A stretch of 25,728 bases of DNA. Origin: CAZXEU01 sp964639665 (GTDB lineage: Bacteria; Bacteroidota; Rhodothermia; Rhodothermales; Bin80). Below the pieces are notes generated by a model. It saw only the letters and a list, made by a program, of their open reading frames with translations. It was not told the DNA's origin and ran no database searches. The position numbers and the translations under genes are program-made. The stretch covers positions 1 through 25,728 of the forward strand of contig CAZXEU010000146.1 in assembly GCA_964639665.1 (NCBI GenBank). The letters run 5' to 3'. Below, in pieces: positions 15,561 to 24,094 of this stretch. Numbering within the stretch: the first letter of the stretch is position 1; every line of letters begins with the position of its first letter.

Positions 15561-16712
15561 CTACACAAATGCGTCCTTGATGCGGCTGAAGATTGACTTG
15601 CCGCTCTTCCTCGAGTCCTCCGACGGTTCAAATGCGGGCGATTCCCGCATCTTTTCCAGAAGTGTTCGGTCCTGGCTGGAAAGCTCTCTTGGTATCCAGA
15701 CGTTTACCCTCACCAGCTGATCCCCCCGTCGTCCGGTGTTCAGTTCAGTCAGTCCGCGACCCCGCATGCGAAGGATTTTCCCGGACTGGGTGCCCGGATC
15801 TATGTCCAGCCTCGCCCGGCCCTTGAGGGTCGGAACTTCCAACTCCGTTCCCAATGCCGCATCCGGAATAGAAATGTAGCATTCGTGGAAAAGATCATAG
15901 CCGTCGCGCTCGAATTCCTTGTGTGGCAACTCATGGATTTCCACACGCAAATCGCCCGCAGGACCTCCGCGCACACCCACGTTCCCACTGCCCCGCATAC
16001 TCAGGTAATTGCCTTCCACGACACCGGCCGGCACCTTCACGGTGACTATCGTTTCTCCCTGCACTCGCCCCTTGCCCCGGCAATGCGCGCATTCCTTCTC
16101 AATCACCTGCCCTTCTCCGCGGCATGACGTACACGCCTGCACACTGACGATCTGGCCTAGCACTGTCTGACGCGCGTGGCGCACTTCTCCCGCGCCGTTG
16201 CACGAAGAGCACAACTTGCGCGATGTGCTGCCTCCCTCGGCGCCGGTCCCCTCACATGGCCTGCAGGCCACAAATCTGCGGACCTTCAAACGCTTCTCGG
16301 TGCCTTCCGCAATCTCCTCCAGTGTAAGTGGAAGCTGCACCCGCAATCCTTCCCCCCTTCTGCCAGAATTGCGGACACCGGCGCGCCCGGCACTGCCGCC
16401 AAAGAACTCGTTAAATCCTCCACCCCCGCTGAATATGTCGCTAAAGGCACTGAAGATGTCATTGATATCGGTAAAGCCCGCTCCTCCGTTGCGCACGTTG
16501 ACGTGGCCGTAGCGGTCATACTGTGCTCTCTTGCCGCTGTCCGATAGCACCTCGTACGCTTCCGCTGCCTCCTTGAATTTCTCCTCTGCCTTGCTGTCTC
16601 CCGGATTTCGGTCCGGATGGAAATGTAGTGCCTTTTTTCGGTAGGCTTTCTTTATGTCATCGGCCGAGGCGGACCGGTCGACTTCGAGAATGTCGTAATA
16701 ATCCTTTTTCAT
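15561..16712 (-). CDS. dnaJ: Chaperone DnaJ (Hsp40)
   Basis: A 383-residue type I Hsp40 that delivers substrates to DnaK and stimulates its ATPase. The J domain has HPD at residues 32-34, followed by a G/F-rich region (about 75-110). Four CxxCxGxG zinc-binding repeats have Cys pairs at 150/153, 168/171, 194/197 and 208/211. The C-terminal substrate domains contain GNYLSMRGSGNVGVRGGPAG and the DLFHECYISIPDAALG block. All parts are present and the length is normal. Its ATG overlaps the grpE stop in an ATGA arrangement, so translation is coupled. dnaK is not adjacent. Confidence 0.98.
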   Translation of the reverse strand: MKKDYYDILEVDRSASADDIKKAYRKKALHFHPDRNPGDSKAEEKFKEAAEAYEVLSDSGKRAQYDRYGHVNVRNGGAGFTDINDIFSAFSDIFSGGGGFNEFFGGSAGRAGVRNSGRRGEGLRVQLPLTLEEIAEGTEKRLKVRRFVACRPCEGTGAEGGSTSRKLCSSCNGAGEVRHARQTVLGQIVSVQACTSCRGEGQVIEKECAHCRGKGRVQGETIVTVKVPAGVVEGNYLSMRGSGNVGVRGGPAGDLRVEIHELPHKEFERDGYDLFHECYISIPDAALGTELEVPTLKGRARLDIDPGTQSGKILRMRGRGLTELNTGRRGDQLVRVNVWIPRELSSQDRTLLEKMRESPAFEPSEDSRKSGKSIFSRIKDAFV

Positions 16713-17281
16713 TGGCTCTCCGTTTGGGCAGCCACCACCACCTTGGCGTGGCGCAATACATGCTCACCGTGTCTGTACCCCCGCTGTACCTCCTGGAGCA
16801 CGTATCCCGGCTCCGAACCATCAGAAGCCGGAACCCGAAGTACAGCCTCGTGGAGATGCTCATCGAACGGCTGGCCTACGGCCTCCACGGGCTCGACTCC
16901 AAAGCTGGCCAGCGCCGCCGTAAGGTTTTCGTACACCAGATTCATTCCAGCCTCGAAGGCCGAGCCCGATTCATCATTGTTGCACGAGGCCTCAAGTGAG
17001 CGCCCAAAGTCGTCCAGTACCGCGAGCATGGCCTCCAGTACCGGTGCCTGGGCACGACGCGTCCAATTCGCGCGCTCTCGCTCCGTCCGTCGCCGGTAAT
17101 TCTGAAACTCCGCTGCCTGGCGAAGCAACTGGTCCCTCACCCTGCCGAGTTCTTCTTCCAGCTCCGCTGCGGCCGGGTTGCCGGGCTCCTCCGCCAAAGG
17201 CTCGGGCCCCGGCTCCGGTTCCTGCCGCGGCGCCTCTTCAAGCACAGCCTGCGCTGCTTCCTGATCGTTGGTCTCTGACAT
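16709..17281 (-). CDS. grpE: Nucleotide exchange factor GrpE
   Basis: A 190-residue nucleotide-exchange factor for DnaK. An acidic, Pro/Glu-rich disordered head (about 1-45) precedes the long dimerisation helix (VRDQLLRQAAEFQNYRRRTE) and the beta-domain with VEAVGQPFDEHLHEAV, the conserved contact region (P-F-D/x-P/E-x-x-H-E-A). It lies 18 bases after the hrcA stop and shares an ATGA junction with dnaJ. Regulation is presumably by HrcA, though no CIRCE operator is visible upstream of hrcA. Confidence 0.96.
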   Translation of the reverse strand: MSETNDQEAAQAVLEEAPRQEPEPGPEPLAEEPGNPAAAELEEELGRVRDQLLRQAAEFQNYRRRTERERANWTRRAQAPVLEAMLAVLDDFGRSLEASCNNDESGSAFEAGMNLVYENLTAALASFGVEPVEAVGQPFDEHLHEAVLRVPASDGSEPGYVLQEVQRGYRHGEHVLRHAKVVVAAQTESQ

Positions 17282-17299
17282 AATTGCTAAACGTTTATT

Positions 17300-18376
17300 C
17301 TACTCACTGGAATGCTTGACCCGCAAGGACGATCTGTTCAGCAACGCCGCCATATTCTCCACCAGCGCAATGACCCGGCTGTAGTCCATCCGCGTAGGCC
17401 CCAATATGCCAACCGTACCCACCGTCTCGCCCACGTTGTACCGCGCAGTGACGAGGGAATAGTTGCGGGCGGATTCATCATCTATCTCGCTGCCAATGCT
17501 GACGGCAGCCTTGCCGCTGCCGACTTCAGCAGGCTGTGCTTCAAACAGCTTCACGACGTAACCTTCATCTTCAATCAGCTTGATCAATTGCCGGACATCC
17601 GACGTGTCCTGAAATTCAGGCTGGCGCAGCAGCAATTCTGTACCGCCGTGGCTGACCCTACCCTCTATGGGGTCACTGAAGAGAATGGCCGATTCGTTCA
17701 GAATCAGCTGGACAATTCCGGTGCGGTCATCCTCGATATCCCGTGTGCGACTGGCGTAGGTCCGTCGAATTTCGTCCAGAGGCAGTCCGGCAAGTCTTTC
17801 GTTGAGAATCGCAACGATTCTGTCAAGGTCTCGACGATTGAGGTCCACTTCCGTCTGGTATATGATGGTCCTTACCAGCCGGCTGCGCACGCTGATGACA
17901 ATCATAACCGAAGGCGATGAAAGCGGCACCACGTCGAGGCGCTCCAGTACTCCCGTCGAAATGCGGGGACTAAGCACTACCCCCAGCAGCCTGGACATTT
18001 GACCCAGCAGTCTTGAGCTCTCGCGAAAAAGCTCATCAGTATCGCCCATCAGCCGGTCCAGCTTCGCCTTCAGCAGTCGCTTTTCCACCACGGGCAAGTC
18101 CGGCAGGTCCATGAGCTCATCCACAAAGGCCCGATACCCCAGGTGGGTAGGGACGCGGCCGGCGGATGTGTAGGGATGGCGAAGGTAGCCCAGCTCCTCC
18201 AGGTCGCCCATGGTATTGCGCACTGAAGCAGGACTGAGTCCGAGCGGGAATCGCCTGGACAGCGTACGGGACCCTACAGGTCCAGCGGTGTCAATGAAGC
18301 TGCGCACAACGGCCCGGAGAATGGCACGCTCCCGCTTGTCGAGCGGGCGAACATATGTGGCTTTGGAGGTCCGCAT
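17300..18376 (-). CDS. hrcA: Heat-inducible transcription repressor HrcA
   Basis: A 358-residue repressor of class I heat-shock genes that binds CIRCE operators. The N-terminal winged-helix domain has SPASVRNTMGDLEELGYL (about 48-65), the recognition helix region, followed by HPYTSAGRVPTHLGYRAFVD, the signature stretch. The C-terminal GAF-like domain ends in GILGPTRMDYSRVIALVENM. Length is close to family average (about 345). It heads the hrcA-grpE-dnaJ-flavin reductase group and diverges from sppA across 160 bases. I see no CIRCE sequence there (TTAGCACTC-N9-GAGTGCTAA), so self-regulation is uncertain. Confidence 0.96.
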   Translation of the reverse strand: MRTSKATYVRPLDKRERAILRAVVRSFIDTAGPVGSRTLSRRFPLGLSPASVRNTMGDLEELGYLRHPYTSAGRVPTHLGYRAFVDELMDLPDLPVVEKRLLKAKLDRLMGDTDELFRESSRLLGQMSRLLGVVLSPRISTGVLERLDVVPLSSPSVMIVISVRSRLVRTIIYQTEVDLNRRDLDRIVAILNERLAGLPLDEIRRTYASRTRDIEDDRTGIVQLILNESAILFSDPIEGRVSHGGTELLLRQPEFQDTSDVRQLIKLIEDEGYVVKLFEAQPAEVGSGKAAVSIGSEIDDESARNYSLVTARYNVGETVGTVGILGPTRMDYSRVIALVENMAALLNRSSLRVKHSSE

Positions 18377-18536
18377 ACCGATCTAACCGCAGCAAAAGCC
18401 TTGCCAACACGGCCGTGACCGGACGAATCGGCAGAAGTGCGTACTGCAAGCCTCGCAGGGCGGTTTCCTTTGGCGGGCGCAACAGCTTGAATGTGCATGC
18501 GTATCTGGAGCGAACCCAGAATCTACTTCCGTCGCG
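18377..18536. promoter_or_regulatory. Divergent intergenic region between hrcA and sppA
   Basis: These 160 bases separate two divergent starts and must hold promoters for both directions. No convincing -35/-10 pair stands out on the sppA side. On the minus strand TTGGCA followed 16 bases later by TAGATC looks promoter-like, but the latter ends only 3 bases before the hrcA ATG, so it would imply an internal or leaderless start. No CIRCE-type inverted repeat is seen by eye. Confidence 0.4.
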
Positions 18537-20285
18537 ATGCGCTTTTTTTCCTCCTTGGTAGCCAGTGCCCTGGGTACATTCATTGCACTGGGCCTATTGC
18601 TGCTGCTCGGCTCCGCTCTGGCAGCAGCCCTGTTGTCCACAACCGGCGCAACGCCTACGGTGCGCCACAACTCTGTTCTCGTCGTGGAGCTTTCCGGTCC
18701 CGTTCCGGAGATCGCATCGCATGATCCCCTGGCAGGCCTGCTGCTGGACGAGGCGGCCTATGATCTCCAGGACTTGCGGAAGGCCTTGCACAATGCAGCG
18801 GCAGACGACCGTATCGGCGGGCTGTGGCTCAAACTTCGCGGCGTGCAAGCGAACTGGAGCACGCTGCAGGAGATTCGCCTTGCGCTCAAGGCCTTCAAGG
18901 CCAGCGGCAAGCCGCTTATTGCCTCCAGCGGCGAGTACATGATGGCAGAGCGCGACTATTACCTGGCGACCGTCGCAGACAGCGTTTTTGCACTGCCCGA
19001 GGCCTTCTTCGAATTCAACGGGATGTACCTGGAAGTGATGTTTCTCAAGGGGCTGCTGGACAAGCTCGACATTGAGCCTGAAATCATTCGCGTCGGTGAA
19101 TACAAGGGAGCTGTTGAGTCGTACTCGCGCGCCGATCTGTCCCGCGAAAACGAAATCCAGTTGCAGTCCGTGCTCGACGAATACAACCGGCGGCTTGTTG
19201 AGGCCGTTGCCGCAGGCCGGGCGATGGATGAGGAGCACGTAAGAGCGCTGGCGACGGAGGGTGCCATGATAACGGCAGCAGAAGCATACGAAGCCGGGCT
19301 GCTGGACGGACTGCTGTATGAAGACGAGGTAAGCGATCTGCTTCGCAAACGCGCGGGCCAGGACGGTGATCTGCGAACCGTCCGCCTGACCTCCTATATG
19401 CGAGTGCCGGATGCCGAGGCAACCGGAGAACGCATTCGCACGGACGATCGGATCGCCATCGTCTACGCTGTCGGAACCATTCTAACCGGCACAAGCCCTT
19501 CCGGGGTGTCTGTCGTGGGTTCTGCCACCTTCCGCAACGCCATGAAGAGGGCGCGGGAGGATGAGAGAGTCAAGGCTGTGGTGCTTCGCATCAATTCTCC
19601 TGGTGGTTCGGCAGTGGCTTCGGATGCCATGTGGCGCGAAATCGAGCTGACTGCACGTGAAAAGCCCGTGGTTGCTTCCATGGGTGATGTTGCGGCATCG
19701 GGAGGATACTGGATTGCCACGGCCGCTGACACCATTGTAGCCGACCCCGCGTCCGTGACGGGCAGCATTGGCGTTTTTGGCATGCTGTTCAACGTGGGAC
19801 CGGCGCTGGAAAGCAATCTGGGCATCACCACCGACGGCGTGCGGACGAGTCCCTACGCGGACATGTTCTCGGCACTGCGTAGCCTGCGGCCCGAGGAACG
19901 GGCCATCCTGGAACGGGCGATTGCTTCGACGTACGGCCGTTTCCTGGAACGGGTATCCGAGGCGCGCGGCATGGAACCTGCCTCCGTTGACAGCATCGGA
20001 AAAGGGCGCGTGTGGACCGGTCAGCAGGCCCTGGATGTCGGGCTTGTAGACGCCCTGGGCGGCATCGATACGGCAGTTGAGCTGGCAGCGGAGATGGCCG
20101 GCCTCGAAACCTGGGACACGCGCTTGCTGCCACGTCCACGCACACTGATGGAAGAACTAAGCGATCTCATGGTCATGCGCGTTCGTCGCACGTTTGCGCT
20201 GCCGGCAGCCGATCAGATCGAGGAGCTGATCCGGATGCAAGGGGAACCGCAAGCACGCCTACCCCTGGACTTCCGGCTGCGCTAG
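18537..20285 (+). CDS. sppA: Signal peptide peptidase SppA (67K type)
   Basis: A 582-residue long-form SppA that degrades cleaved signal peptides in the inner membrane. An N-terminal signal anchor spans about residues 7-33 (SALGTFIALGLLLLLGSAL). The N-terminal half provides the catalytic Lys190 in GEYKGAVESYSRADLS. The C-terminal half provides the nucleophile Ser388 in GDVAASGGYWIA. These positions nearly match E. coli SppA (Lys209, Ser409), and both tandem half-domains are intact. It diverges from hrcA and converges with gpmI, its TAG overlapping the gpmI stop on the other strand. No transmembrane helix other than the anchor is evident. Confidence 0.95.
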   Translation: MRFFSSLVASALGTFIALGLLLLLGSALAAALLSTTGATPTVRHNSVLVVELSGPVPEIASHDPLAGLLLDEAAYDLQDLRKALHNAAADDRIGGLWLKLRGVQANWSTLQEIRLALKAFKASGKPLIASSGEYMMAERDYYLATVADSVFALPEAFFEFNGMYLEVMFLKGLLDKLDIEPEIIRVGEYKGAVESYSRADLSRENEIQLQSVLDEYNRRLVEAVAAGRAMDEEHVRALATEGAMITAAEAYEAGLLDGLLYEDEVSDLLRKRAGQDGDLRTVRLTSYMRVPDAEATGERIRTDDRIAIVYAVGTILTGTSPSGVSVVGSATFRNAMKRAREDERVKAVVLRINSPGGSAVASDAMWREIELTAREKPVVASMGDVAASGGYWIATAADTIVADPASVTGSIGVFGMLFNVGPALESNLGITTDGVRTSPYADMFSALRSLRPEERAILERAIASTYGRFLERVSEARGMEPASVDSIGKGRVWTGQQALDVGLVDALGGIDTAVELAAEMAGLETWDTRLLPRPRTLMEELSDLMVMRVRRTFALPAADQIEELIRMQGEPQARLPLDFRLR

Positions 20286-21823
20286 AGGCGCAGCAGAACC
20301 TGTCCGGTCATCTCCTCCGGGACCGGCTCGTCCATCAGCCGGAGTATGGTAGGGGCGACATCCCCCAGCTTGCCAGCCCTTACCGGTGTCGCGGCTCCGT
20401 CTCTTATGACCAGGTGCGGGACCAGCGCTGTGGTGTGGGCCGTATGCGGCGACCCGTCGGGCATCCTCATCCGGTCTGCGTTGCCATGATCGGCCAGGAC
20501 GGTAATGCCGTAGCCGTTGGCCTGTGCCGCCTCGATCACCCGGCGTGAATGCGCATCGACCGCTTCTACCGCCTGCACAGCGGCGTCAAATACGCCCGTG
20601 TGACCCACCATGTCCGGATTGGCAAAGTTGAGGCAGACAAAGTTGTAGCACTGTCGCGCCAGCGCCTCCACGCAGCGGCCAGCCAGCTCCGGCGCGCTCA
20701 TTTCGGGTTGCAGGTCGTAAGTCGCCACCTTGGGAGAAGGCACAAGAATGCGGTCTTCCCCTTCAAAGGGGGCCTCCCTGCCTCCGCTGAAGAAATAAGT
20801 GACGTGGGGATACTTCTCCGTCTCGGCTATGCGCAGTTGTCTTGCACCTCGTTGCGACAGTACCTCTCCCAGCGTGTCAGTCAGGTCAACCGTGCGAAAG
20901 GCAACGGGCAAGCCGAATGCCGCGTCGTACGGGGTGAGGGTCACGAGATGCAGCCCCGGCAGCGGAAGCCGCGCAAAGGGCGGCGCCTGCTTCAATCCGG
21001 AAAGTGCCTGTACCATCTGCCTTCCCCGATCGGCTCTGAAATTGAAAAAGACGACTGCATCGCCGGGCCCGATGCGCGTGCTGGCGCCGTCACGGTACTC
21101 AATGCGTCGCGGTGCTACAAATTCATCCGTGGTACCCTCTGCATAAGCCTGCTCCATCGCCCTGACAGGATCTCCGAAGACCGGATTTACTTCCTGCACC
21201 AGTAGCCGGTACGCCTTTTCAATCCGTTCCCACCTTCGATCCCGGTCCATGGCATAGTAGCGACCCACAATGGAGACCAGGCGGCCCGGGCCGTAATCAG
21301 GCGCCTTTCGAACGAACTCCTTGACGTATCGCAGGCCGGCGTCAGGCGGCGTGTCCCTGCCATCCGTGAACGCATGTACGCAAACCTGAGCATCAGTAAG
21401 TCCCTGGGTTCCGGCTAGCCTGATGAGCGCCAGGAGATGATCCAGATGGCTGTGAACACCGCCGTCCGAAAACAAGCCCAGAAGGTGGAGCCGCTTTCCG
21501 GAGGTCGCCACCCGGCGCGCGGCTTCCACTAGCGCATCATTGACAAAGAAACTCTGGTTTTCGATAGCCAGATCAATGCGGGTTATTTCCTGATTGACCG
21601 TCCGCCCGGCACCCAGGTTCATATGTCCAACCTCGGAATTGCCCATCTGGCCTTTGGGCAGTCCTACCGGTCTGCCGGAGGCAACCAGCGTGCCATGCGG
21701 ATACCTCGAAAAAAGCCCGTCCAGGAACGGCGTGTTGGCGGCGTGAATGGCGCTTACACTCGGATCTGTCGTGATGCCGAAGCCGTCCAGAATGACAAGT
21801 ATATGGCGCTTGGAAGGGCGCAT
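20282..21823 (-). CDS. gpmI: 2,3-bisphosphoglycerate-independent phosphoglycerate mutase
   Basis: A 513-residue Mn-dependent glycolytic enzyme interconverting 3- and 2-phosphoglycerate. Asp13 in ILDGFGI and the phospho-acceptor Ser63 in GNSEVGHMNLGAGR are present. HAFTDGRDTPP, VVGRYYAMDRDRRWER-type residues, NFRADRGRQM and the metal motif DHGNADRM follow in the expected order. Length is that of the family (about 514). It starts 12 bases after the nth stop, so the two are likely co-transcribed. Its TAG at the 3' end shares the tetranucleotide CTAG with the sppA stop, so there is no room for an ordinary terminator between the two genes. Confidence 0.97.
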   Translation of the reverse strand: MRPSKRHILVILDGFGITTDPSVSAIHAANTPFLDGLFSRYPHGTLVASGRPVGLPKGQMGNSEVGHMNLGAGRTVNQEITRIDLAIENQSFFVNDALVEAARRVATSGKRLHLLGLFSDGGVHSHLDHLLALIRLAGTQGLTDAQVCVHAFTDGRDTPPDAGLRYVKEFVRKAPDYGPGRLVSIVGRYYAMDRDRRWERIEKAYRLLVQEVNPVFGDPVRAMEQAYAEGTTDEFVAPRRIEYRDGASTRIGPGDAVVFFNFRADRGRQMVQALSGLKQAPPFARLPLPGLHLVTLTPYDAAFGLPVAFRTVDLTDTLGEVLSQRGARQLRIAETEKYPHVTYFFSGGREAPFEGEDRILVPSPKVATYDLQPEMSAPELAGRCVEALARQCYNFVCLNFANPDMVGHTGVFDAAVQAVEAVDAHSRRVIEAAQANGYGITVLADHGNADRMRMPDGSPHTAHTTALVPHLVIRDGAATPVRAGKLGDVAPTILRLMDEPVPEEMTGQVLLRL

Positions 21824-21835
21824 GATTCCCGGGCG

Positions 21836-22696
21836 TTAGGTGGAAGACCGGACCTCAACGCGGAAGTCCCTGATCCTCTTCGTTGTCTTTCCAGTCTTTG
21901 CAAGAAACACATTCATCGTCCCGCAGCGAGGGCAGGCAATTTGCTGCATTCCCTTGCGGTCCTCTTTTTCCACCGGGTTCGAAAAGTAGTGGCCCCGCGT
22001 CTTGCAGTAGTACGTGCCCTTGTGCGCATCAAGTCCTTTCAGTGGCGCAGGGAGCCGGCGCAGTGCCCGCCCATAGCGGCATACTGGCACGACCGGACAG
22101 ACATCACATTGGGGTGCGCGCGCCTTGCACGTATAGCGTCCGTGCAGAATGAGCAGATGATGGGCCTCGCCCCAGGTGCCGACGGGAAATATGGCCTTGA
22201 GCCCCCGCTCCACCTTGAGCGGCGTATCGGCATTTTCCACGAGGCCTATCCGGTTGGCTACCCGGAAGACATGCGTGTCAACCGGCAGGGCCTCATCGTC
22301 GTCGAAGGCGACGGAACTGACCACCTGGGCCGTCTTGCGCCCGACTCCCGGGAGCTTCATAAGCTCTGACTGGGTCCTCGGCAGTTGGCCGCCAAAATCC
22401 CGGCATACTTGACGCGCCATGCGAACCAGGTGGCGGGATTTGTTGTTCGGATATGACACGGACCGGATAAAGGGATACACGTGGTCCGGCTCCACTTCTG
22501 CCAAGGCCGTGAAGGACGGATAAGCCTCAAAGAGCGCAGGTGTGACCTTATTGATGCGTTCGTCCGTACACTGGGCGGAGAGAATCACCGCCACGATCAG
22601 TTCATACTCATTGACAAAATCAAGTTCGCTACGGGGACTGGGAATGGTAGACCGCAGGCCCGCCAGCGTCCTTTGCCCTCGTTCCACCCTGTTCAT
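21836..22696 (-). CDS. nth: Endonuclease III with C-terminal zinc-ribbon-like extension
   Basis: A 286-residue base-excision DNA glycosylase/AP lyase for oxidised pyrimidines. The helix-hairpin-helix LPGVGRKTAQVV carries catalytic Lys121, and PVDTHVFRV carries Asp140, matching Lys120/Asp138 of E. coli. The iron-sulphur cluster ligands are Cys190, Cys197, Cys200 and Cys206 in the canonical C-x6-C-x2-C-x5-C spacing. E. coli Nth ends soon after this point (211 residues); here about 75 more follow, with CKTRGH (Cys231, His236) and CPRCG (Cys255, Cys258), a plausible metal-binding ribbon, and a basic tail. The two parts share one uninterrupted frame. It lies upstream of gpmI and diverges from the DUF4105 gene. 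Confidence 0.93.
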   Translation of the reverse strand: MNRVERGQRTLAGLRSTIPSPRSELDFVNEYELIVAVILSAQCTDERINKVTPALFEAYPSFTALAEVEPDHVYPFIRSVSYPNNKSRHLVRMARQVCRDFGGQLPRTQSELMKLPGVGRKTAQVVSSVAFDDDEALPVDTHVFRVANRIGLVENADTPLKVERGLKAIFPVGTWGEAHHLLILHGRYTCKARAPQCDVCPVVPVCRYGRALRRLPAPLKGLDAHKGTYYCKTRGHYFSNPVEKEDRKGMQQIACPRCGTMNVFLAKTGKTTKRIRDFRVEVRSST

Positions 22697-22813
22697 GATC
22701 CGGCAAGTACTGTCCGCGCCCTACTACCCCACATGCATCCCGGCGTTTCAGCCGCCTGTGCCACCAAGGGAACATGCCGCTGCCGGCCGGACCCAATGCC
22801 TTTAGGCAATGCC

Positions 22814-24046
22814 ATGTGCAGATTGACGGCAGGACTTTGCGGCGTGCTGTTGTGCCTCGCATTGCATTATCCGGCGACGGCGCAGCTCTCAGACAGCGCG
22901 CAGGTATCCCTCATCACTATTGGACCGGGCCAGGCCATCTATTCTCTCTGGGGGCACAGTGCCCTGCGCGTGCATGATCCGCTGCTGGGAATAGACATAG
23001 CGTACAACTACGGCACCTTCGACTTTGGCAACCGGGTGCAATTCCTGGCGAGATTCCTTTACGGCAAGCTGGACTACGCGCTGAGTCGGCAGGACTTTCC
23101 CTCCCTCGTGGCAGTTTCCTGGGAGGTGGAGGGCCGCGCCGTCGTCGAGCAAGTACTGGACCTTACGCCGGGCCAGCGCGAGACGCTGTTCAGGTATCTG
23201 GAGCAGAATGCCAGACCCGAAAACAAGATCTACCGCTATGATTACTTCTTCGACAACTGTTCCACACGCATCCGCGACGCCCTTGAGGCTGTACTGAATG
23301 ATACGACGCTATTTCAGGCGGTGGCGCCAGACGGATCAAGCTTCCGCGAGCTCATTCGGCCCTATTCAAGGACAAGACCAATGTTGGACGTGGTTATGAA
23401 CCTTGCTCTCGGATTGCCCGGCGACGCTGCGGCGAGTGGCAGAGAGCGTCTCTTTCTGCCAATAGAGCTGATGGATAGTGCAGACCAAGCAACCATCCGA
23501 AGCCCGGAGCGGGAGGCGTCCTTGGTGACCAGAACCGATTCGCTGCGCGGATCGCTTACCGCACCCGTGACCGGCACTGACTGGCCGCTTGTGGTGGCGT
23601 CGTGGTTGCTGTTTGTACTGGCGTTATGCCTGGCAGGCAGGGGCGCAGCCTTTTGGCGCATCGCAGACACGGTACTTCTCTCAGTGACGGGCTTCGCCGG
23701 TCTGCTGCTGTATTTCCTTTGGATCGTGTCGCTGCATGATGCTGCCGGATCCAACCCGCACATAATCTGGGCGTGGCCGTTCCACTTGTTCATGGCCTGG
23801 GAGATTGCCAGACGAAGAACCGTGTCCTGGCACCGGCCGTACTTCTATGTTGCAGCAGCAGCCACCGCCATTACAGCCATTGTGGCCGTCATGATGCCTG
23901 CCCGTCTGCCCGCGGTGGCCGTCCCATTTCTTCTCCTTCTGACCGTCCGGTGTATGGCCCTGGCACGAAGTACCTTGGACGGCAGGCGCCGAATTGGCCG
24001 GGAGCTGGTACCGCGTACGGGATTTGAACCCGTGTTACCGGCGTGA
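22814..24046 (+). CDS. DUF4105 (Lnb-like N-terminal) membrane protein
   Basis: A 410-residue envelope protein. After a signal peptide (LTAGLCGVLLCLALHYPATA, cleavage near residue 23) comes a periplasmic domain of the DUF4105/Lnb N-terminal type: WGHSALRV with His48, NYGTFDFG, and YDYFFDNCSTRIRD with Cys149. The conserved His and Cys suggest a Cys-based hydrolase-like fold, but no reaction is known to me. Five hydrophobic stretches follow at about 258-274, 286-308, 317-332, 344-361 and 366-384. The start at 22814 gives the cleanest signal peptide; an ATG at 22796 is an alternative, and the open frame further upstream lies inside nth. The last 13 residues (LVPRTGFEPVLPA) are antisense to tRNA-Glu and the TGA falls in its anticodon loop. 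Confidence 0.85.
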   Translation: MCRLTAGLCGVLLCLALHYPATAQLSDSAQVSLITIGPGQAIYSLWGHSALRVHDPLLGIDIAYNYGTFDFGNRVQFLARFLYGKLDYALSRQDFPSLVAVSWEVEGRAVVEQVLDLTPGQRETLFRYLEQNARPENKIYRYDYFFDNCSTRIRDALEAVLNDTTLFQAVAPDGSSFRELIRPYSRTRPMLDVVMNLALGLPGDAAASGRERLFLPIELMDSADQATIRSPEREASLVTRTDSLRGSLTAPVTGTDWPLVVASWLLFVLALCLAGRGAAFWRIADTVLLSVTGFAGLLLYFLWIVSLHDAAGSNPHIIWAWPFHLFMAWEIARRRTVSWHRPYFYVAAAATAITAIVAVMMPARLPAVAVPFLLLLTVRCMALARSTLDGRRRIGRELVPRTGFEPVLPA

Positions 24047-24081
24047 AAGGCCGGCGTCCTAGACCCCTAGACGAACGCGGC
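24006..24081 (-). tRNA. tRNA-Glu (anticodon UUC), CCA encoded
   Basis: The minus strand folds as a full cloverleaf. The acceptor arms are GCCGCGT (24081-24075) and ACGCGGT (24016-24010), with a G-U pair at the end. The anticodon stem CCGGC/GCCGG encloses the loop CTTTCAC with anticodon TTC at 24047-24045. The T-arm contains GGGTTCGAATCCC, and CCA is encoded at 24008-24006 after discriminator A. It lies 13 bases downstream of tRNA-His, presumably on one transcript. The 3' end of the DUF4105 gene overlaps it by 41 bases on the opposite strand. Confidence 0.95.
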
Positions 24082-24094
24082 AAGGCTGAATGAG

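Noticed and set aside
22481..22813. Upstream extension of the DUF4105 frame into nth.
   Set aside because: The added 111 residues are antisense to nth and would mask the signal peptide that begins at 22814 (or 22796).
22791..22813. CAATGCC repeated twice and a small TGCC/GGCA hairpin before the DUF4105 start.
   Set aside because: The repeats are 7 and 4 bases long and can easily arise by chance; they do not match a known operator.
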